Positions 1 through 9,607 of a stretch of DNA of 64,000 nucleotides are shown here, in pieces; position 1 is the first letter of the stretch, and each line of letters starts with the position of its first letter. The stretch comes from JBBREP01 sp963716525 (GTDB lineage Bacteria > Actinomycetota > Acidimicrobiia > IMCC26256 > PALSA-610). Location of the stretch: the NCBI GenBank assembly GCA_963716525.1, contig OY970315.1, forward strand, positions 744,001 to 808,000. The letters are read 5' to 3'. A program made the translations under genes and the position numbers. The notes below the pieces were generated by a model, which ran no database searches, was not told the DNA's origin, and saw only the letters and a program-made list of their open reading frames with translations.

Positions 1-167
1 TCGGAGTCGAGCCGGCCGATCGGCGACGCCAGCAGCACCGCGCGCAGCACGAGCCCGCCCACCGCGAGCACGAGCGCGAGGACGGCCCACCAGCGCAGGC
101 CGCCGCGGGCCTCCGGCCCGTCCGCCGGCGGCGACGCCGTCACGCCGTCGGTGGAGCCGACCGTCAT
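1..167 (-). CDS. GT39-like membrane glycosyltransferase, N-terminal part
   Basis: This is the first 55 codons of a protein that runs off the left edge. It has a short polar N-terminus, then one strong membrane segment (WWAVLALVLAVGGLVLRAVL), then a short loop ending in GRLDS. An N-terminal membrane helix followed by an LDSDE-type loop is the usual opening of GT39/PMT-like polyprenyl-sugar-dependent glycosyltransferases, which act at the membrane. The ATG lies 4 bp after the stop of the upstream GT4 gene, so it is probably the next gene of the same operon. The family call rests only on this short stretch and the context. Confidence 0.5.
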   Translation of the reverse strand, partial: MTVGSTDGVTASPPADGPEARGGLRWWAVLALVLAVGGLVLRAVLLASPIGRLDS

Positions 168-171
168 CGGC

Positions 172-1356
172 TCACAGCCGTTCGCATACGCGGTGGAGGA
201 ACGCGCAGTAGCGCTCCATCACGACCGGCCACGAGTAGTGGTGACGCACGTAGGCCCGGCCGGCCTCACCGAGTTGCGCAGCAAACTCGGCATTCGAGGT
301 GATCCGCGCGAGCGCGGCCTCGAAGGTGGCGTAGTCGTCGAACCAGAGTCCCCCGCCACTGCGCACACAATGGTCGCGTGTCACGGGTGCCGCTCCGTTC
401 ACGATGACGGGCGTGGCCGCCGACCAGGCTTCGAGCACCACGAGGGCGAGCGATTCGTTCGGTGACGGCGACACGAGCGCGACGGCCTGGGTGAGCAGCG
501 CGTCCTTCGTGGCCCGGTCGACGATGCCGAGCTCCACGATGTCGGGGTGCTCGGGGACCGGATCGTGCGGTTCGCCCGCGAACACGAGCACGAGCGGTCC
601 GGGGAACCGCTGCTTGAACGCGACGAAGCCTCTCGCCAGCGCGAGGCAGCCCTTCGCCGCGAGCACGCGGCCCAGGCAGAGCACGAACGGCCGGCCGGCG
701 AACGACCGCATCGGCGCCGTCGGCCCGACGGTGGGCACCGGATCGACACCGATGCCGGCCACGATCTGCGGATGGGTGACCGTGGACGGGAACAGGCGCG
801 CGGCGACTCGCCGCTCCACCTCGGTCCACCAGGCGAGCGCGCCCACTTCCGTGAACACCGGTTCGTAGATCGGCAGGTGGATCGCCGGCTCGTCGTGCGT
901 CGCGGGATGCAGCACCGCGCGCGCGCCGAGACGGTGCGCAGCGGTCACGATCGGGTGGTACATGTACGGTCCGAGCGTCACCACGGCGCAGGTGCTCGCC
1001 ACCGCGGCGTCGACCGCGTCGGGGCACACAGGGCCGAGCTGCTCCAGCCATCGCGTCGCGTCGCCGACGCTCAGCGCCGCGGGATCCGCGAGCACGCGCG
1101 CATCCCACCGTGCGAAGTCGCCACCGCGACCCGACGAGCTCGCGAAGCGGTGCACGGTCACACCGTGCTCGACGGTGGTGCCGCAGCGCAGCTCGTTCCG
1201 CCACGTGGCCGCGTCGAGCGCAGCCGTCGTGAACACCTCGCACTCGAAGCCGTCGACCCGTGCGAGGTGCTCAGCGAGGAGCTTCGCCGCGACCTCGGCA
1301 CCGCCGGCAATGCGCTCGCCGTAGCGCGGCACGACGAAGCCCACTCGCGTGTTCAT
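172..1356 (-). CDS. glycosyltransferase family 4
   Basis: A 394-residue GT-B fold glycosyltransferase of the usual GT4 length. The N-terminal half opens with RVGFVVPRYGERIAGGAEVAA, a typical sugar-acceptor domain start with a glycine-rich loop. The C-terminal nucleotide-sugar domain has FVLCLGRVLAAKGCLALARGF followed by the E-x7-E type stretch (SPSPNESLALVVLEAWSAATPV). It is predicted to be cytoplasmic or membrane-peripheral and to add one sugar to a lipid-linked glycan. It is the third gene of a minus-strand run (methyltransferase-like, GT4, GT4, this gene, GT39). The reading frame is intact. Donor and acceptor cannot be read from sequence. Confidence 0.85.
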   Translation of the reverse strand: MNTRVGFVVPRYGERIAGGAEVAAKLLAEHLARVDGFECEVFTTAALDAATWRNELRCGTTVEHGVTVHRFASSSGRGGDFARWDARVLADPAALSVGDATRWLEQLGPVCPDAVDAAVASTCAVVTLGPYMYHPIVTAAHRLGARAVLHPATHDEPAIHLPIYEPVFTEVGALAWWTEVERRVAARLFPSTVTHPQIVAGIGVDPVPTVGPTAPMRSFAGRPFVLCLGRVLAAKGCLALARGFVAFKQRFPGPLVLVFAGEPHDPVPEHPDIVELGIVDRATKDALLTQAVALVSPSPNESLALVVLEAWSAATPVIVNGAAPVTRDHCVRSGGGLWFDDYATFEAALARITSNAEFAAQLGEAGRAYVRHHYSWPVVMERYCAFLHRVCERL

Positions 1357-1363
1357 CGCCGGC

Positions 1364-2458
1364 TCACGGCGTTTCGCTCGGGCGCGCGAGCACCGGCATC
1401 AGCGCGGCGAGGAGCTTCGCCGCGGTGTGCTCGCGGTCGAGCTCGGCGGCGCGCCGCCGGCCCGCCGCCACGATCGCCTGCCGGAGCCGGTCGTCGTGCA
1501 GCACGCGGTCGACGGCTGCGGCCACGGCGAACGGCCGCTTGCTGTCGAGCAGCACGCCACCCGCCCCGACCGTCTCGGCGACCGCGCCGGCGCGGAATGC
1601 CACCACGGGCACACCCGCACCCATCGCCTCGACGAGGGGCACACCGAACCCCTCGTGCTCGGAGCAGCACACGAACACGTCGGCCGCCCGGTAGTGCGCT
1701 GCGAGGGTCTCGTCGTCGACGGCACCGGTGAGCTCCACTGCGCCGGCGATGTCGAGGTGCTCGGCCAGGCGATGCACCGTGGCGACGTAGCGCGCCATCG
1801 CCGTGCTGCCGACCACCCGCAAGCGAGCGCTCGGCTCGTGCACACGACGGTACGCGGCGAACGAGGTGAGCAGATCGTGCACGCACTTGTTCGGCGCGAC
1901 GCGACCGACGAACAGCCAGTCGTGGCCGGTGCCTCCCGCGCGCAGTCGTTCGACGCTCGCCGGTCGGGGTGCGCGCAGCGCCGGCACGAACACCGGCACA
2001 GTGGCCGTGCGCGGGCAGCCCGCGCTGGCGAGCTGCGCGGCGTTGAACGTGGAATCGCCGATCCCGAGCACCGCGCGGCGGGCCAGGCGTACCACCTGAC
2101 GCTCACCCACCTCGAGGTTCTCGGCCAGACCGGGATCCCACGCGTCGAAGAACTCGGGTGGTGTCACGTTGTGGTGCGAGAGCACGACCGGCTCGCTCCG
2201 GCGCAGCAGCTCGTCGCCCATCGGCGTTCCCATTGCCGCGTGGTACACGAGCACGGTGCCGGCGATCGGCCGCAAGTCGTCGAGCACCTCGCGCGCCGAC
2301 CCGGCGATCGCGGGGAGGCCCGTGCGTACGTCGTCGGCGAGCACTCGACACGAGATGCCGGCGCCCGTGAGCGTCTCGTGTACGGCCAGTACATGCGCGC
2401 CGATCGCGCCCGGTTCCCACGTCGGCACGAGCTGCACCACCGCCGCCGGAGCGCCCAT
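1364..2458 (-). CDS. glycosyltransferase family 4
   Basis: A 364-residue GT4 protein. It starts MGAPAAVVQLVPTWEPGAIG and has a nucleotide-sugar domain with WLFVGRVAPNKCVHDLLTSF and the signature region FVCCSEHEGFGVPLVEAMGAG, which carries the E-x7-E motif. Its ATG overlaps the stop of the preceding gene (ATGA). Its sequence closely resembles that preceding gene (shared NVTPPEFFDAW / NITPPEFFEVW and the DWLFVGR region), so the two look like tandem paralogues. The frame is intact. The exact linkage made is unknown. Confidence 0.85.
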   Translation of the reverse strand: MGAPAAVVQLVPTWEPGAIGAHVLAVHETLTGAGISCRVLADDVRTGLPAIAGSAREVLDDLRPIAGTVLVYHAAMGTPMGDELLRRSEPVVLSHHNVTPPEFFDAWDPGLAENLEVGERQVVRLARRAVLGIGDSTFNAAQLASAGCPRTATVPVFVPALRAPRPASVERLRAGGTGHDWLFVGRVAPNKCVHDLLTSFAAYRRVHEPSARLRVVGSTAMARYVATVHRLAEHLDIAGAVELTGAVDDETLAAHYRAADVFVCCSEHEGFGVPLVEAMGAGVPVVAFRAGAVAETVGAGGVLLDSKRPFAVAAAVDRVLHDDRLRQAIVAAGRRRAAELDREHTAAKLLAALMPVLARPSETP

Positions 2459-3523
2459 CAGCCCAGCACCCCGGAACGCTCGAGCGCTCGCAACAGCGTC
2501 GCCGCGGTGCGCTCGGGCGCGAACTGCTGCACTCGCGCGTGGCCGCGCTCCACGAGCGCGGCCCGCAACGCGTTGTCACGTATGACACGATCGACCGCGG
2601 CGCCCACCGCGGCGTAGTCCTTGTGTTCCAGCAGCACGGCGGCGTCGCCGACAGTCTCGGGCACCGCGGTAGCCGCATACGCCACCACGGGAACGCCCCA
2701 CCACATGGCCTCGATTACCGGAACGCAGAAGCCTTCGTGGTCGGAGAGGCACACGAACACGTCGGCCGCGTCGAAGTACGCGCCGAGCTCGCCGGGCGGC
2801 ACCGAACCTGCGAGCCGCACGCTGTCGCCGAGGTCGAGGCGCGCGATCAGCGCCTCGAGCGCCAACTGGTACGAGCCTGCACTCGTGCCGCCCACGAGCC
2901 ATAGGCGGGCGTCGGGATCCCACACCCTCCGGTAGAGCGCGAACGCGCACACGAGGTCGTGCTGGGCCTTGTTCGCGGCGAGCCGCCCGACGAACAGCCA
3001 GTCGGTGCCGCGCTTCGACCGCCGCAGCTGGTCGCGATGCTCGCGGTCGAGCGCGCCCCAGCCCGACGGGTCGATGAACACGGGCACGACGGCGGTGTCG
3101 GCGAGCCCGAGATGCACGAGCTCGCACGCGTTGTAGCGCGAGTCGGCGAGCCCGGCCTGCGCGCGCGGGCGCGAGACGCGCGAGCTGAGCCCGCCCTTGG
3201 GCGAGCAGAAGGCCGGTCTCGGGCGCCCATACTTCGAAGAACTCGGGTGGCGTGATGTTGTGATAGTCGAGCAGTAGCGGTTCGTCGCGATGCACGATCC
3301 AGTCGCCGAGCGCGCAGCCGATCGCCGCGTGGTAGAGCATCGGTGTGCCGCCCGGCCACTCCTTGTAGCTGCGCGCCTCGGCGCGCAGATCGCGGTGCAC
3401 CTCGCCCGCGAAGATGTCGGATTCCACCCCTTGCCCGCGCAACACGTCGCGCACCTTGATGGTGTGCGCGCCGATCGCGTCACGTGGGGCGAGCGCAGGA
3501 AGGAACTGGTGCAGCGCCGGCAT
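2458..3523 (-). CDS. glycosyltransferase family 4, frame broken
   Basis: A GT4 protein of about 354 residues split by one frame break near 3170-3190, inside a long alternating CG run. The N-terminal part reads MPALHQFLPALAPRDAIGAH through YHNITPPEFFEVW. After the break the second frame continues with GLADSRYNACELVHLG, TDWLFVGRLAANKAQHDLVC and FVCLSDHEGFCVPVIEAMWW. The total length is 3n+1, so one extra base explains it. Conservation on both sides argues for an intact gene with a sequencing indel rather than a pseudogene. The start ATG overlaps the upstream stop. It is paralogous to the next gene downstream. Confidence 0.8.
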
Positions 3524-4515
3524 CAGCAACCGCGTGCGATCACCGCGAAGTCGCGTGTGTCGCCGCCGCCACGTGTCACCACGTCGGTGCAGCCGGCGCG
3601 CACGAGAAGATGCACCCAGGTGGCTGCGTGCATCGGCCGGCCCGGCGCGAGGTCGAACGCGACCTCCTCGCCCTCGGCCGGCCCCGCTCGAGGGTCGCGA
3701 CCGATCACGATGACGGTGCCGCGCTGCGCGGTGGCGCGCACCGCCGCCTCCACGAGCTCGATCTTGTCGCCGAGCACGGCGCGGTCGACGCAGCCCGAGA
3801 GCACGACGCCGCCGAGGCCGGCCGCGGGCACCGACTGGAGGTGCTCGAGCGCGTCCTCGGTGCGGGCTTCGACGCGGCGCGCGTCGGACACCTGCGCCGC
3901 GTCGAGGCGCGGGTCGACGCCATACGCGTCGATCCCGGCAACCACGAGCGCGTCGAGCAGGGCACCGTTGCCGCACTCGGCGTGTACCACACGCGCGGTC
4001 GCGTCGCGGAGCTGCTCGATGCACAACTCCGCCCATGCGCGCACGTCGTCGGCGGCCGCCGGGGCGCGGGTGGTGCTCACACGAGGGTCGGTCGCCGGTG
4101 AGCGCTGTTCCAGCCGATCGACGCGGCCACCGAGGATGCGCAGCGCGCGCAACGTGGTGCCGGCAAAGGCCACGAGCTGCCGCCCGACGAAGATCATGTA
4201 CCAGGCCGTCAGGGTCTTGACCGCGCGTTTCACCATCCGCAACGGGCGGCTCCCGACGATCGGCACGTCGTAGTCGACGATGGCGTGCCGGGCGGCCTGG
4301 TCGACGACGGTGTCGAAGCCGGCACCGGTGGCGCCGGGCGGCGCCACCGCGGCAAACGCGCCTTCCAGCTCTCGCTCGAGCGATTCGGGGATCTCGCCCG
4401 ACCGCCGTTTCGCTCGGACCTCGGCTTCGATCTCGGCCATCAGCACGCGCGCGTCGGGCACCTCCGCGTCGGCCGGCGCGCCGTGATCCGCGGGCTCTGT
4501 GGCGTCGGTGGGCAC
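3523..4515 (-). CDS. SAM-methyltransferase-like protein of the glycan locus
   Basis: About 330 residues. The N-terminal third is acidic and helical (SLERELEGAFAAV). A hydrophobic/amphipathic stretch follows (LTAWYMIFVGRQLVAFAGTT). The C-terminal domain resembles a class I methyltransferase fold: HAECGNGALLDALVVAGIDA could be the SAM-binding loop and acidic strand end, and GGVVLSGCVD a later strand. The usual GxGxG is degenerate (ECGNG), so activity is uncertain. I chose the GTG at 4515 because upstream residues look non-coding; the frame stays open further up. It heads the minus-strand GT operon and is divergent from the gene at 4585. The function is inferred from fold only. Confidence 0.55.
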   Translation of the reverse strand: MPTDATEPADHGAPADAEVPDARVLMAEIEAEVRAKRRSGEIPESLERELEGAFAAVAPPGATGAGFDTVVDQAARHAIVDYDVPIVGSRPLRMVKRAVKTLTAWYMIFVGRQLVAFAGTTLRALRILGGRVDRLEQRSPATDPRVSTTRAPAAADDVRAWAELCIEQLRDATARVVHAECGNGALLDALVVAGIDAYGVDPRLDAAQVSDARRVEARTEDALEHLQSVPAAGLGGVVLSGCVDRAVLGDKIELVEAAVRATAQRGTVIVIGRDPRAGPAEGEEVAFDLAPGRPMHAATWVHLLVRAGCTDVVTRGGGDTRDFAVIARGC

Positions 4516-4571
4516 GGCCAGCGAAGGTAGCCGCGCACCCGCAGCTCGCTTCGCCACTTCGACGGCCGTCG

Positions 4572-4577
4572 TACGAT
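4572..4577 (+). promoter_or_regulatory. -10 hexamer TACGAT, leaderless start
   Basis: TACGAT ends 7 nt before the ATG at 4585. No Shine-Dalgarno sequence fits in between, so the transcript would start at or next to the start codon. This spacing also fixes the start at the second ATG rather than the one at 4576. Confidence 0.5.
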
Positions 4578-4584
4578 GCCGCCC

Positions 4585-4842
4585 ATGTCCGAGGCCGGTG
4601 AGCCCCGTAGCCTGCGTGGCGCGGCAAAGCGCGCGATCGCGCCCTTCGAGCGTCGCATCGAGATCGCCGTCACGCGTGCCGTGGAAGTGGCGCTGCACCG
4701 CGAGATCGCCGAGCTGCAAACCGCGCTGCGCGCCGACATCGCCACCCTCGTCGAGCTGACCTACGAGCTCGAACGGCTCGCCGGCCGCATCGACGCGGCC
4801 GCGCGAGTGCTCGCGCCGGCTCCGGCCGACGACGACGCCTGA
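4585..4842 (+). CDS. small coiled-coil protein
   Basis: An 85-residue protein starting MSEAGEPRSLRGAAKRAIAP. It is rich in Ala, Glu, Arg and Leu, with heptad-like helices through IEIAVTRAVEVALHREIAEL and TLVELTYELERLAGRIDAAA. There are no cysteines or catalytic motifs, and no membrane segment. It is the first gene of a plus-strand operon and the double-domain GT starts 3 bp after its stop. A similar short coiled-coil protein accompanies the GT gene at 12557. A scaffold role for glycosyltransferases is possible but speculative. I do not recognise the family. Confidence 0.6.
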   Translation: MSEAGEPRSLRGAAKRAIAPFERRIEIAVTRAVEVALHREIAELQTALRADIATLVELTYELERLAGRIDAAARVLAPAPADDDA

Positions 4843-4845
4843 CTC

Positions 4846-7291
4846 ATGCCTCCGCCCGGCAGTGCACCGCCGGTGGTGCTCGACGTGCAGGCGCTCCAGA
4901 ATCCGCTGCATTGCGACCGCGGCATCGGCCGATACCTGCGCGCCCACGTCGACGCGCTGCTCGACGCCGGCGTTCCCGTGGCGGCGCTGGCGCTCAACCC
5001 CGATCAACCGTTACCGTCCGCGCTGCCCGAGCGTTGGCTCCGCCGCGGCCTCGTACGGTGGAACGAACCGGCGCTGGCGCGCGAGCTCGGCGGTCGTGGG
5101 TTCGTGTACCACGTGATGTCACCGTTCGAGCCGGCGGTGCCCGACGACGGCGTGGTCGTTCGCCACATGCTGCAGGCTGCGAACGCGCTGGTGGTGACGC
5201 TGTACGACGTGATCCCCTTCGTGTTCCCGGAGTGGTACCAGCGCGACGGCGCGACGCGCTGCGTTCTTCCGCCGCCGCGCCGCGCTGCTGCGCACCGCCG
5301 ACGCGGTGCTCGCGATCTCCGAGCACACACGACGCGACGCGATCGAACGGCTCGGCCTCCACGCCGACCGGGTGCACCACGTCGGTAGCGGGCCGTCATC
5401 TCGCGGCGCGACTCGAGCCACCGGCGCGACCATCCCGGTCGCGATCCGCCGGCCCTTCGTGCTGACCGTCACGGGCTGGGGCGAACCGCGCAAGGACCCG
5501 CGAACCACCTTCGCGGCCTTCGCCGCACTGGCGCCTGCGGTGCGCGCCGCGCACCAGCTCGTGGTCGTGTGCGATCTGCCCGAACAGGGGCGGAAGGCTT
5601 GGCGCGCCGAGCTGCGCGCGCTCGGGCTCGGTGACGCCGAGGTGGTGCTCACCGGTCACGTCGACGATGCCACGCTCGACGCGCTCTACGCGCAGGCATC
5701 GCTGTTCGTGTTCAGCTCGCGTTACGAGGGCTTTGGGCTGCCCGCGCTCGAAGCCGCCGTCGCGGCGGTCCCCGTCGTTGCGACTGACGTGTCCTCGTTG
5801 CCGGAGGTCGTCGACCACGAGCTCGCGCGCGTGCCGCTCGACGACCCCGAGGCACTCGCCCGACGGATGGCCCACGTGCTCACCGACACGTCGGCGCACG
5901 ACGCGTTGCGGCGTGCGAGCGCGCGATCTGCGGCGCGCCACACGTGGCCACGTGTCGCGTCGCGCACGGTCTCTGCGTATCGCGCCGCGTCACGGACGGG
6001 TTTCACCGGCCGCATCTCGGAGGCACGCGCCCGCACCCGGCTTGCACTGGTGGGCCCATTCCCGCCGTCGAAGTCGGGCATCGCCGCCTGGGCGGCGCGG
6101 CTCGTAGCGGCGCTCGCCGCACTCGCGGACGTCGATGTCTTCCGCGAGGGTGACCCCGAGGTCGTCAAGCCCGGCGCGAGGGCACACGGGCCGTCACGCC
6201 AGTTCCCGGTGCAGGCATTCGGTCGCGCCATCGGCGGCATCGAGTACGACATGCCCATCTACCTGATCGGCAACGGCTACCACTACCGGCACACGCTCGA
6301 CGCGGCCCTGCGTGCTCCCGGCATCGTGTGGCTGCACGAGACCCGCCTCGCCGGTCTCTACCTCACGCGCGCCGGGCTGTTCCATCCCGGCGTGGAGCCG
6401 GATCCCGCCGGCGTCGAATGGGCGCGGCGGACGATGGCCGCCGACGTGGTGCGGATCCACGGCACGGCGGTCGAGCCGCTCGGCGACGACGACTGGTGGC
6501 GCACCGAGGCCTACGACGAGCGCGGCTACGGCTTCCTCGCCGAGGTCGTGGGGAGCGCACGCGCGGTGATCGTGTCCACAACTGCGGCCGCCGACGCGGT
6601 ACAAGCAGTCGCGCCGGCCGGCCTGGGGGTGCACGTGCTGCCGCTGCCATTCCCCGACCCCGCCCCGCGCCGCTCCCGAGCCGCCGCCACCGAGCCGGTG
6701 CAGTGGATCGTGTCGTTCGGCTGGGTCGATCCGATCAAGCAGCCCGACGTGCTCGTACGAGCGCTGGCCCATGTGTTGGCGCACGGCAACGACGCACGGC
6801 TCGCGTTCGTCGGCGAGTTGGCACCCACGACGCGCGCCGACCTCGACCGGCTCGCCGCCGACCTCGGCGTCGCCGAGCGAATCACCTACACCGGATTCGT
6901 CACGCCCGGCGAGTACGACGAGTGGCTCGCCCGTGCGGGCATCGCGGTGCAGCTGCGCGCCGCGAGCCGAGGCGAGGCATCGGCCGCGCTGAACGACGTG
7001 CTCGCGGCCGGTGTGGCGACGATCACGAACATCCCGACGGCGGGTGTGCTGCCGGCCGGTGTGGCGGTGTACCTCGACGACACCACGCCGGCAGCGCTCA
7101 CCGCGGCACTGAGCGCGACACTCGACGGCTTGCTCGGTGATCCGTCGCGCCGGGCTGCACTGGGTGAGGCGGCACGTGCGTACGCGGCCCGCTGGCGCTT
7201 CGGCGACCTCGCGCAGCACCTGCTGGACATCGTGCGGGCGACGCCCCGTCGCCCGGTCGGCGACCTCGCCGGGACAGCGTCATGGCGGTGA
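4846..7291 (+). CDS. two-domain GT4 glycosyltransferase, frame broken
   Basis: A protein of about 815 residues made of two GT4 units. Unit 1 starts VVLDVQALQNPLHCDRGIGR and has the donor domain VLTVTGWGEPRKDPRTTFAA and SRYEGFGLPALEAAVAAVPV. Unit 2 begins near residue 400 with RLALVGPFPPSKSGIAAWAA and ends in a donor domain (WIVSFGWVDPIKQPDVLVRA). The frame breaks once near 5258, between DGATR and AFFRRRAALLRTADAVLAIS, and the length is 3n+1. The two catalytic units probably add successive sugars. The gene sits 3 bp after the coiled-coil gene and before the pyruvyltransferase-like gene. Confidence 0.8.
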
Positions 7292-7302
7292 CGGCGCACC
7301 GA

Positions 7303-7308
7303 TAGCGT
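7303..7308 (+). promoter_or_regulatory. -10 hexamer TAGCGT, leaderless start
   Basis: TAGCGT ends 8 nt before the ATG at 7317 and supports that start over an upstream in-frame codon at 7137 that lies inside the preceding gene. Confidence 0.45.
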
Positions 7309-7316
7309 CGGGAACC

Positions 7317-8426
7317 ATGGCGCACGAGGAACGGCGCGGTCTCGGGTTGCTGGGCCTCTTCGACGTCGACGATCTCGACGTGCAACTCCGTGCGCGCGTC
7401 GCCCGCCACGAGCTGGCCCGGCGCCGGCCCGACCTCACGCTGCGGCTGTTCGCCCCGTTCGGCTCGACCCGGCCGATCGCGGTGGCCGCCGATCTCCCAG
7501 TGGAACCGCTCGCGCCGGCCACCACCGCGCGCCTCGAGGCACTGCAGGCCGAGCTCGATGCAGTCGTCGTGATCGGCACCACGGACAACGACACGACGGC
7601 CGCGTACGGCGGCCATCCTGCGGTGGATCCACGGGACGTTGCTGCGTGTCGCGCCCTGCTCGCCGCACCGCCGGCGTCGCTGCCGACCGGCCACGACCCG
7701 GTCGCGCCGCACCCCGCGCTCCTCGCCCGGCGAGTATGGCCGTACGGCGTGTGCGAGCAGCGCCGCGAGTTCCTGCGCGCGATGCACTGGTGGCCGCAGC
7801 GCGCCGTGCCGGTCGTGATCGCGGGCGGCGACGCCGACGTGCCGCACGTCGAGGCGCTCGCCGCCCGCTTGCGGCTCGGCGACCGTGAGATCACCGTCGT
7901 GGGTGCCGGGCCCGGCCCCGACAGCTTTGCCGCGGCGCTCACGGATCGGCTGCCCCGCCGTGCGCACCTCGTGCCCGCGTCCGCGTCGAGCGTCGATGAT
8001 CGCGTCGCTGCGGTCGCCGGTGCCTCGGCAGTCGTATCGAGCAGCCCCGCCGTGCTCGCGCTCGCCGACGCGTACGGGCGCCCGCGGCGGTCGATGGAGG
8101 CATTTGCCGGCGCACCGGCATCGCGCACAGCGCGCCGCGGCGCGGAGACGGTGGCGCGTGACGAAGCCAAGCTCGACGCCGCGTACGACGCGCTGGCGGC
8201 CCTCGTCGCCGGCGACCGCACGCCCGAGCTCGCCACCGGCGAGGTGGCTGCCCTGCGCGGTGCGCTCGACGCCCAGGCCCGGCGCGTCGCGCACGAGCGG
8301 GTTGTGCTCGCCGACTACGCGCGCGCGCTGCGCAACAACGCCGCGCAGGAGGCCGCGGAGCTGCGGGACGCGCTCGCCGAGCGCCCGCTGCAGCGATTGC
8401 GCGGCGCGCTGCGCCGCCGGCACTGA
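7317..8426 (+). CDS. polysaccharide pyruvyltransferase-like protein
   Basis: 369 residues. The opening RGLGLLGLFDVDDLDVQLRA resembles the first strand and loop of polysaccharide pyruvyltransferases (WcaK/CsaB type), and a later strand-loop region (VVSSSPAVLALADAYGRP) resembles their second domain. The family's usual GxxNxGD element is replaced by DVDDLD. The C-terminus has a helical Ala/Arg/Glu-rich tail. It lies between two glycosyltransferases and is coupled by 1 bp to the GT2 gene downstream. The likely role is decoration of the glycan with a pyruvyl ketal, but a divergent GT-B enzyme is an alternative. Confidence 0.45.
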   Translation: MAHEERRGLGLLGLFDVDDLDVQLRARVARHELARRRPDLTLRLFAPFGSTRPIAVAADLPVEPLAPATTARLEALQAELDAVVVIGTTDNDTTAAYGGHPAVDPRDVAACRALLAAPPASLPTGHDPVAPHPALLARRVWPYGVCEQRREFLRAMHWWPQRAVPVVIAGGDADVPHVEALAARLRLGDREITVVGAGPGPDSFAAALTDRLPRRAHLVPASASSVDDRVAAVAGASAVVSSSPAVLALADAYGRPRRSMEAFAGAPASRTARRGAETVARDEAKLDAAYDALAALVAGDRTPELATGEVAALRGALDAQARRVAHERVVLADYARALRNNAAQEAAELRDALAERPLQRLRGALRRRH

Positions 8427-8427
8427 C

Positions 8428-9607
8428 ATGCCCGACATGCCCGACATGACGGCCGGCGCCCCGACGCAACCGCTCGTGTCGGTGTGCATGGTGACGCACG
8501 GCGCGCGGGAGTGGGTGGCCCGCTCACTCGACGCGGTACTCGCCAACACTCCCGCCGGCCGGTACGAGATCGTGGTGGTCGACAACGCGTCGGACGACGG
8601 CACCCGCGAGCTCGTCAGCCGACTCGCCGAGCGCGCGCCGGCGCCTGTGACTCTCGAGCCATGCACACACAACCTCGGCTTCGCCGCCGGCAGCGACCTC
8701 GCCGCGAACCTCGCGCGCGGCGGGGTGCTCTGCCTGCTGAACAGCGACGCGGTCGTGCCACCCGGCTGGCTCGACGCACTCCTCGCACCACTCCTCGCCG
8801 ACGAGCGCGTCGCGGTGACGTTGCCGCTGTTCATCGGCACTGACGAGCGGTTGCAGGAGGCGGGCGCGAACGTGGAGCCCGACGGGCGCGTCGAGGCATT
8901 CGGCATCCGCGCCGATCCCGACGCGGAGGAATGGTCGTGGCCCCGCCCCGTCACCTACGGCTCGGCGGCCTGCTGGATGATGCGCACGGCGACGTTCCGG
9001 GCGCTCGGCGGCCTCGATGCGGCCTACGGGGTCGCCTACTACGAGGACGTCGACTTCGCGTTCGAGCTCGCGCTGGCGCGGTGTGCGCATCGAGCTCGTG
9101 CCCTCCGTGCGGGTGGTGCACGGGCAGGGCGCTTCGAGCCCGTCGAGCGAGGTCGCGGTGCAGCGGCGCGACGCGAATCAGGCAAGGTTCGTCGCACGCC
9201 AGGCCCCCCTGCTCGCGCACCGGTGGCACACGCTCGACCTGCCGCACGAACCGCACCGTTACTACGCCGCGCGCGATGTCGATGTGCCCGGTCGGGTGCT
9301 CGCCGTGGTCGATGCGCTCCCCGCCCCGAACCTGCCCCAGATCGACGATGCGCACACCCGCCTCACCGTGGCGGTCTCCCCTGCTGTGCTCGCCCGCGAG
9401 CCCGGCGAGGTGCGGCGCCTGCGCGACCGCGGGATCGAAGTGGCCGCCGACGCCGAACGAGCAGTGGTCGACCGGCTGTTCCTGCTCGACGAGGTCGTCG
9501 CGCCGGCCGCCTGGCTCGCCGCCCATGCCGGACTGCTCGCCGAGCACCAGCCGCAGGCGCGCTACAGCTCCTCGGCGATCGACCCTTCGAGCCGGCCGAA
9601 CACGTAG
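8428..9607 (+). CDS. glycosyltransferase family 2, frame broken
   Basis: A GT2 (GT-A fold) protein of about 392 residues. It shows VSVCMVTHGAREWVARSLDA at the start, the donor motif EIVVVDNASDDGT, the metal-binding LLNSDAVVPPGWLD (the DxD equivalent), and GGLDAAYGVAYYEDVDFAFE, a typical acceptor-side ED motif. The frame breaks once near 9075-9090 in an alternating GCG run and continues with VRIELVPSVRVVHGQG. The length is 3n+1. It starts 1 bp after the previous stop, with two ATGs nearby. Its 3' end overlaps the convergent permease gene by 46 bp. Confidence 0.8.

Noticed and set aside
2576..4627. A 683-residue open frame on the minus strand
   Set aside because: Only its last third matches a protein (the GT4 N-terminus); the rest is Arg-rich shadow sequence of the methyltransferase-like gene.
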